Assembly (NCBI GenBank): GCA_017607445.1 | Contig: JAEVHH010000001.1 | Span: 5,208,001 to 5,272,000, forward strand | Length of the DNA: 64,000 bases | Reading direction: 5' to 3' | From: Histoplasma ohiense | Lineage: Eukaryota > Ascomycota > Eurotiomycetes > Onygenales > Ajellomycetaceae | Part shown: positions 57,949 to 64,000 of the stretch, piece after piece | Layout: every line of letters begins with the position of its first letter | Numbering within the stretch: the stretch's first letter is position 1 | Notes under the pieces: model-generated | The model's database searches: none | Seen by the model: only the letters and a program-made list of their open reading frames with translations | What the model was told of the DNA's origin: nothing | Translations under genes and position numbers: made by a program

Positions 57949-60900
57949 ATGAGTAGAATCGCTTCAGATCATAGGCCAGACCACGCCATGACTGGCGCTG
58001 AAGATATCGCCACTACCTCCGCCAAAGATGCCCCTTCACTACCTAACACCACCAGTGCTCCCAAACCATCGGTGCCCTCCATGCAAACTCCAGGCCATCC
58101 TAGCTTTAGACGGTGTGTGATATTTCCCCCTTGGTTTCTTCGATCAAACCGGAGCCGTTGGAGGGGGCGCTGCGAATGTGGTAAAAGAGAAAACGAAGAA
58201 AATAGAGGCCAAGTTTCATTTAAAACAAGGAATTGGCTGACTGGCAAATGGGATAATACAGGCAACGGGCGTCGCGTGCTTGTGAGGTATGGTTTTTATT
58301 TCTTTCTTTCTTCCATCTCCCGATTCTCGTTCATGCACGGAGTTAAAATACTGTTCTGTTCTCGATCAAACGCTGGACGTTGATGCGATAGACCAGCCTC
58401 GGCACCTCGGTCTTACGCGAGGCCTTACATCCTATTGAGGTTGGGGGTATCTTAGGCCTCGAGCTCTCGACAAAGAGTCCACACGATCGATCGATCGATC
58501 GATCGATCTATCTATCGCAATGAGAAACTTGTGTCTTTATTCTTGTCTTTTGTGTTTACATTTTTACTGACGGTGATGGCCGTGTCTACGGTCGCGGCCT
58601 GATTGCAGACTTGCCATGCTCGAAAGGTTGGTTAGCTGACCCCGAGTTTCTCACGATATTAGCCACCTCCATCCACGATCTCCATCTGACTAGTGTGCGG
58701 GGGAAAGAGAGGTTGGCGATCGGCCGGCGGATTCTGAACTGCTGTTGCACACGGTTGTTTGGCCGATCGCTCTCGTTGTCCATTTGTCTGACTTATTTTC
58801 TCTATTACATACAGGTTCGGTGCGACGCAGCAAGTCTAGGTGTGCCTTGCACCAATTGCGTAGCTTTCTCTATCGAATGTAAAATCCCAACGCCAAAGCG
58901 GAAGAAGCATCAGGGGAAATTATTCAAAGATGGGATCAGGTACGTTACTTCTGTGAGGAATGGATATGTATCGTTGGAGTGGTGAATTGAATGAAACCGG
59001 TGGCTAATCTGCTGTGTAGCGATGAGCGACCAGATACTGGGAGCGGAGTCAGTGTTGACAGCACGCAAGGCGCCAAAACAGTAGAAGGAATGCCCGAGAC
59101 TAGCTTGACCGAGGCTCAGGCTGCCCAGCAAGCTTCCCACAACGCCTCGTATGCCCAATTCATGAAACCGAAATTCGCCCGCGCCCCCATAAAGGAAGCA
59201 GGGAGGGTAGCATACCTTGGAGAATCGTCGAACCTTTCACTACTTGTCCATGATCGCCATGGTACTACTGATGTTGTACATTATCCGCTACCGGACGGGA
59301 TAAGAGGCTCGCGCGCACGACTGACAGAGTTAGATAATTTGGAAATCGACATCCTGCATCAGAGGGGCGCGTTCCTACTCCCACCCCGTGCTCTATGCGA
59401 TGAGCTCGTAGACGCGTACTTCAGATGGGTTGCGCCTGTTGTGCCCATCATTAATCGCAGCCGTTTCATGCGCCGTTATCGAGATCCCAAGAATCCGCCC
59501 TCGCTTCTGCTTCTGCAAGCTATTCTTCTCGCTGGGTCGAGAGTCTGTATAAATCCCCAGTTGATGGATGCAAATGGATCGACTACGCCCGCAGCTATGA
59601 CTTTTTATAAACGAGCAAAGGCCCTTTATGATGCTAATTACGAAGACGACCGCGTTACCATCGTGCAAGCGTTGGTTCTGATGGGCTGGTACTGGGAAGG
59701 TCCGGAAGGCATGCGTGACCCTTCATTCAGCTGAGCCGTTTTTGACGATATCCTTGCTGACCATATTGTGTTATTTAGATGTCACTAAAAATGTCTTCTA
59801 TTGGAGTAGAGTTGCGACTGTTGTTGCCCAGGGATCTGGAATGCACCGAAGGTTCGTCATCAATTAACAGTGGCAATTCGCTCTGATTGATATCTTTCCC
59901 CTATTAACGTATTTCTTTTACGAAAATAGCGTGGAATCGTCCCAGCTAAGCAGACCAGACAAGCGGCTATGGAAGCGGATATGGTGGACACTCTTCACAC
60001 GCGATCGATCCGTTGCCGTCGCCCTTGGGCGTCCTGTAAACATTAATACTGACGACTCCGACGTGGAGATGCTTACAGAAGATGATTTCATCGAGGATGA
60101 AGTCGACAGCGTCGCTGAATACCCGCCCGACCCTATCCACGTTCAGTTCTTCCTCCAGTATGTGAAACTCTGCGAGATTATGGGCCTCGTATTGTCTCAG
60201 CAGTACTCTGTCGCTTCGAAGTCGCGGCGTACAAATGCCATTGATCTAACTCATAGTGATATGGCGCTGGCCGATTGGCTACAAAATTGCCCGAAAGAAG
60301 TTTACTGGGAGAGGCCTAGGCATCATTTCTGGTCCGCCTTGCTGCATGCAAATTACTAGTGAGTTTTCATCCAAAGTGAATGATGCTTGAGGGGGGAATA
60401 TTTGGCAGGATATAGAGATACCTAACCTCTCGTCTGTAGTACAACATTATGTTTACTACATCGTGCGCATATGCCCCCGGCCACATCTATATCTGGAAAC
60501 TATGGATCGGACGGGATGACATACCCGTCTCGCACGATTGCTTTCCAAGCCGCCGCTATGATTACCTCCATTGTCGAGAATCTGCAAACACATGGAGAAC
60601 TTAAGTTTACCCCAGCATTCATGTAAGTTTGACGGTTACTTGCGTTATCCTATCTGAGTCACCTCGCATGCATTTCATATCTAACCCGTTTTCTTTTTCC
60701 AAAACAGTGTATATAGCTTATTCTCCGCCCTTATCATGCATGTATACCAAATGCGCTCATCCGTCCCCAGCGTTGTCTCCTTAAGCCAAGAGCGAATCAA
60801 CATCTGCATGCAAGCCCTTAAGGATGTCTCGAAAGTCTGGCTTGTTGCGAAGATGGTACACACGCTCTTCGAGTCCATCCTGGGTAACAAAGCCCTCGAA

Positions 60901-61218
60901 GAACGCCTCCAGAAAGCTGCCGGCAAGCGACACCAGCGCGTCCGACGCGACCACCCGGTCCCCACAATACCACCCTCGTCAACCACAGCAGCACGACGCC
61001 CTATAGAAACCCCCAAACGAAAATTCGACGACATGGAAATTAGCCTCCCCAACGGACCACCGGCTCCACAGGTTTCTTACGAGCGTTCCCGCCCGCAGAC
61101 ACCCGCCGTAACACCCTCTCGTGAAATGCCCCCGACTCCCGCTGGCTCGGCAATGGCCGCCCCGCCATCCCAACATCCTCCGCACACATCTTCAACCGCC
61201 CAACACCAGCAGTCGCAG

Positions 61219-61300
<82 letters not shown>

Positions 61301-62060
61301 GGGGCATAAACCACGATGCCTTCCTCGGCGCCGCCGGTAGCTCCGACGGCAGCACCCGTCCCGACTCACCGTCTCAGTTCAACCCCCCTTTCAACATCCC
61401 AGCAACCCCCCCCGACCTTTTCCTCGTCACACGCAACTCTCCCAACATCTCGCAATCGCTCTGGGAAAACTTCCAGCCAACCCAACTCTTCCCCGACGGC
61501 ACGAATATGTCATTCGCGGGCTTTTCACCCCGCAGTGGCGCGGCTATCGACCCACAGCTGCAGCAGACACCCATGATGGGCAGTATGGGTACTCCCGCAC
61601 TCAGCCCCGGCCAACAGCACTCACAACAACACCAGCAGCTACCCACACGAGGGCTACGCGATAGCCCCACCATGGGCATGCATCATATGCACGGCATGGG
61701 CCAGCCGTTGCAGCAGCGGCAACAACAGCAGCGACATCCGGGCGGGGGCGGGTGGCCTTCCATGCAAGGGCTGGATGGGCATATGGCGCCTACAACGATG
61801 GAGTCGTCGAGTCAGGATGACAATTGGAGTACGTCGTCGCGAGGGCAGATGCCAATTCCGCCGACGTTGAATGTGGAGGACTGGTATGTTCTTCTTCTTT
61901 TGCTCTTCCCTCCTTCTTCGTTCTATCTTTTATTCTCTACAATTTTTGCAGTCTTAGGTGTGTTTTGCTGACGTGCTTCTTTTTCTTTTCTTTTTCTCGA
62001 TGTAGGTTCCAGTTCTTCGGGATTAATGCGGGTGTGGGTGAGTTGGGGGAGGCGTTGTGA
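57949..62060 (+). CDS. Zn(II)2Cys6 transcription factor of the cutinase/fatty-acid (CTF1/Far) type
   Basis: Ten exons (57949-58112, 58262-58286, 58609-58626, 58815-58939, 59020-59708, 59779-59851, 59930-60358, 60440-60622, 60708-61883, 62006-62060) join in frame to 978 residues. The start ATG 57949 has A at -3; ATG 57916 is an in-frame alternative. The zinc cluster is CETCHARKVRC then DAASLGVPCTNCVAFSIEC, a perfect CX2CX6CX8CX2CX6C. It is spread over exons 2-4; exon 3 is only 18 nt (TCHARK). KIPTPKRKK and the fungal-specific regulator domain follow (LVDAYFRWVAPVVPIINR, KRIWWTLFTRDRSVAVALGR). The tail is Pro/Gln-rich with 28 Gln in a row. Similarity to cutinase factor CTF1-beta and FarB is likely, so control of lipid or cutin use is inferred. 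The intron after 59708 has a GC donor. Confidence 0.85.
58484..58516. repeat. CGAT tetranucleotide microsatellite in an intron
   Basis: About six CGAT units pass into CTAT units. It lies in intron 2 of the Zn2Cys6 gene, between exons 2 and 3. Confidence 0.9.
61216..61299 (+). repeat. CAG/CAA tract coding for 28 glutamines
   Basis: A pure Gln run from mixed CAG and CAA codons inside exon 9 of the Zn2Cys6 gene. Mixed codons slow slippage, but length may still vary between strains. It probably acts as part of an activation region. Confidence 0.9.
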
Positions 62061-63328
62061 ATGAGACGACGGCGTAATCGGCAGATGCTGCTTAACGGAT
62101 GAATGGATGTTTGTGGGCGTGAGTAGGTGTGTGCATATGGGATTGGTATCAATATCACTTATCATATATCGATATCAATTTATGTGTTATGAAATCAACA
62201 GTGGACTGTGCAAATATTTTATATATTAATCTTGTACTATATCTACTTGTTTATATATATCATGTGACTGCCATAGATCATTACCCTTTTATTGATTCGG
62301 CAAATAGAGTTTTATTTATCTTTTATGCTTGTTGCATATCAGCTGAACTACATAGCTCCCAACTAGGCATTTTATCCTGAAGAATTTTTTTTTTTTTTTT
62401 TTTAAAAAAAAAAAGTAAGTGCTCGGGATGGAAAGCTTCCAAATGGCTGATAATAAGTTGAGTCTATTTGACTCGCTGACTAATAAATGGTCCAGGTTTG
62501 GCCAGCAACGCCTCCACTGGCGCCGCGGTATCCAAACATCTCAACCAACTACTGAAGGATAGAAACCGTTACACCGAGTCACGCGTTGTCCTAACCCCCT
62601 TGGAACTCCTGGAAGGGTATCCTGTTTTGGTGTGGATTGTCCCATCATTCCACGTTCGGCGTTGATTCCACCTACGCCAACGGACAGGCAAACTATTTAT
62701 CACAATTCCCGCTTGGCAACCGTCCAATCCTGAGAATAGATGGGAGACAGGGCTGCGTTGGGTCAGTTGGAAATTGCAGCTTGAGGCTTGCGACCTGGGG
62801 CTTGAGTCTGCGTTCTGTGCGCATTCTTACATTCTTCTGACGTATCGATCTGAAGTCCTCTGAAAGGGCAGCAGTGCCTAGCTAGCAAATGGTCCGGATA
62901 TCCGGGTGAGATTTGCACGCCTCCAACCATTCCCTGCCCTTGGATAACGGGAGCTCTTCATTTGCGCACGGAGTTATCGCCTATATCGATACCAATACTA
63001 TAACTCTCAGCCTTGAGCACTCTTCTCGATCGATCAATCAATCAACAGATGTCCTGTCGGCGCTGTTTGGTTATCGGTGATACCCCGCTGAGTTTGCACC
63101 CTGAGACGCCAGCCATTGATTCGTTTGCGGTCTTCGACCTCTTGAAATGTCCTCGAAGGTAGGCAGAATTCAACCGACGTGAAAGGAATAGAAGGAAAGC
63201 CTATTTTATTTGGTTTTCTTTATTTTATTTCATTTTTAATTGCGGGTGGCAAGGGAGATTCCGACAAGATCATATAAATTGGAAGGAACCAGAGCAGGAA
63301 GAAGATTAGGGGAGCAATAGGATAAGGA
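62061..63328. other. Intergenic region
   Basis: 1,268 bases without a supported gene. 62110-62380 is AT-rich and probably the 3' flank of the Zn2Cys6 gene. 62385-62414 is 19 T followed by 11 A, able to fold on itself. 62450-63330 has normal composition and should hold the promoter of the next gene. Confidence 0.55.
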
Positions 63329-64000
63329 ATGACCAGCAACACTAACAAGTCCGATGTCTTCAATTCCTCAACCGCGAGCGCGAACTCCTCCTCCGGTGTC
63401 CGTCCGCGTAATCGACGCCTGATCTCCCTCGCCGACGACGATGATGATGACATCCTCGGAACAACGGCAAATGATCATGTCCTATCTTCGAATTTTCTGC
63501 TAACACCCTCCGCGCCTCGTTCTCGTGCCTGTACCCCATCTCCCACCCCAAGCAGACATCCCTCCCGTCCACCGACAGCCTCATCGACTACGCAGCGACT
63601 ATCGAACGGCGCGAGGCTGGAAAATGGATCGACGGATATTCGCCAAACTAAACCGGCGAGCCCGTTTGTAACGGATTTCTTGGAATCGTCGTGGGTTTCT
63701 TTACAAGGACTGGCCTCAAGTGTGCTGGGAAACGAGGATATTTTCGGAAAAGCGGATCGGTCAACATCAGTGCCAGGTGGGCACCAGCGGCGACGACGGA
63801 AATCTCCGGGTGCAAACTTCGTACGGGATCCTGGAAGTGGACATTCATCATGGGGACCGGCAAGCTTCCTGAGCAAGCAGTTGGGTTCCTCAGGTTCGAA
63901 TGCGAGAGAAGCCCGCCAGTCGACGATAGAGACGCTGAAAAGACAAGCCCTCCTCGAGGCCAATGGAGATGTGACTCCGGATAGTCAGGGGAATTACAAA
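63329..64000 (+). CDS. Probable LysM-domain protein, N-terminal part (open at the window edge)
   Basis: ATG 63329 (MTSNTNKSDVFNSS) opens 224 codons without a stop to the edge. The N-terminus is disordered, Ser/Arg-rich with an Asp run (LADDDDDDILG). FVTDFLESSWVSLQGLASSV (about residues 110-130) and LKRQALLEANGDVTPDSQGN near the edge resemble the N-terminal region of fungal intracellular LysM-domain proteins. No LysM repeat lies inside the window, so the call depends on these two blocks. There is no signal peptide. Confidence 0.45.
   Translation, partial: MTSNTNKSDVFNSSTASANSSSGVRPRNRRLISLADDDDDDILGTTANDHVLSSNFLLTPSAPRSRACTPSPTPSRHPSRPPTASSTTQRLSNGARLENGSTDIRQTKPASPFVTDFLESSWVSLQGLASSVLGNEDIFGKADRSTSVPGGHQRRRRKSPGANFVRDPGSGHSSWGPASFLSKQLGSSGSNAREARQSTIETLKRQALLEANGDVTPDSQGNYK

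Noticed and set aside
61040..61369. Minus-strand frames with poly-Cys or poly-Val runs
   Set aside because: Shadow of the CAG/CAA glutamine tract of the Zn2Cys6 gene.
62385..62414. T19-A11 run as an intrinsic terminator
   Set aside because: In a fungal nuclear genome this is a homopolymer pair and not a bacterial-type terminator; it may come from poly(A) insertion or slippage.

Overview
The window looks like the genome of a filamentous ascomycete. Genes have short GT-AG introns of about 50-190 bp, and the products include a Zn(II)2Cys6 regulator, GPI-anchor enzyme MCD4, kinetochore protein Csm1/Pcs1 and AAA ATPase MSP1. Two GC-balanced gene blocks (1-8.6 kb and 55.5-64 kb) flank an AT-rich, CpG-poor block of about 46 kb made only of dead transposons. 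Eurotiomycetes, perhaps an Onygenales species with AT-rich isochores, fits best; that placement is inference.

Left block: first exon of a probable cystathionine beta-lyase (105-329, -), MSP1 (992-2352, -), divergently transcribed Csm1/Pcs1 (2767-4595, +) and MCD4 (5178-8595, +). These are housekeeping genes with no evident functional link.

Middle block (about 8.7-55.1 kb): one nested stack, resolved here by target-site duplications (TSDs). A Helitron (Rep plus Pif1-like helicase, +) is the base. Gypsy element B (+, 278-bp LTRs, TSD TCTGT) lies in it. B is broken in its 5' LTR by gypsy element A (+, TSD CTTAG/CTTAA) and in its integrase by element C (-, TSD AGAAT). C is broken in gag by element D (-, TSD GTTTA) and in its leader by the unrelated gypsy element F (-, 146-bp LTRs, TSD GACA). 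Element E (-, TSD CTGAG) sits separately in the Helitron helicase. A, C, D and E are one family: every gag is exactly 1,014 bp and every following interval to the 3' LTR exactly 3,619 bp, and the copies appear to differ by transitions only. The mutations follow a RIP-like pattern at CpG and CpC that spares CpA, giving almost only TGA stops. The A/C/D/E family has a 13-nt primer-binding site complementary to its own LTR, which indicates self-priming. B, F and the Helitron each carry an extra Cys-rich reading frame on the strand opposite to their replication genes, the most unusual feature here.

Right block: remnant of a PD-(D/E)XK-like fungal gene (55465-56633, +), a ten-exon Zn2Cys6 regulator of the cutinase/fatty-acid (CTF1/Far) type with an 18-nt micro-exon inside the zinc cluster (57949-62060, +), and the open 5' end of a probable LysM-domain protein (63329-64000, +).
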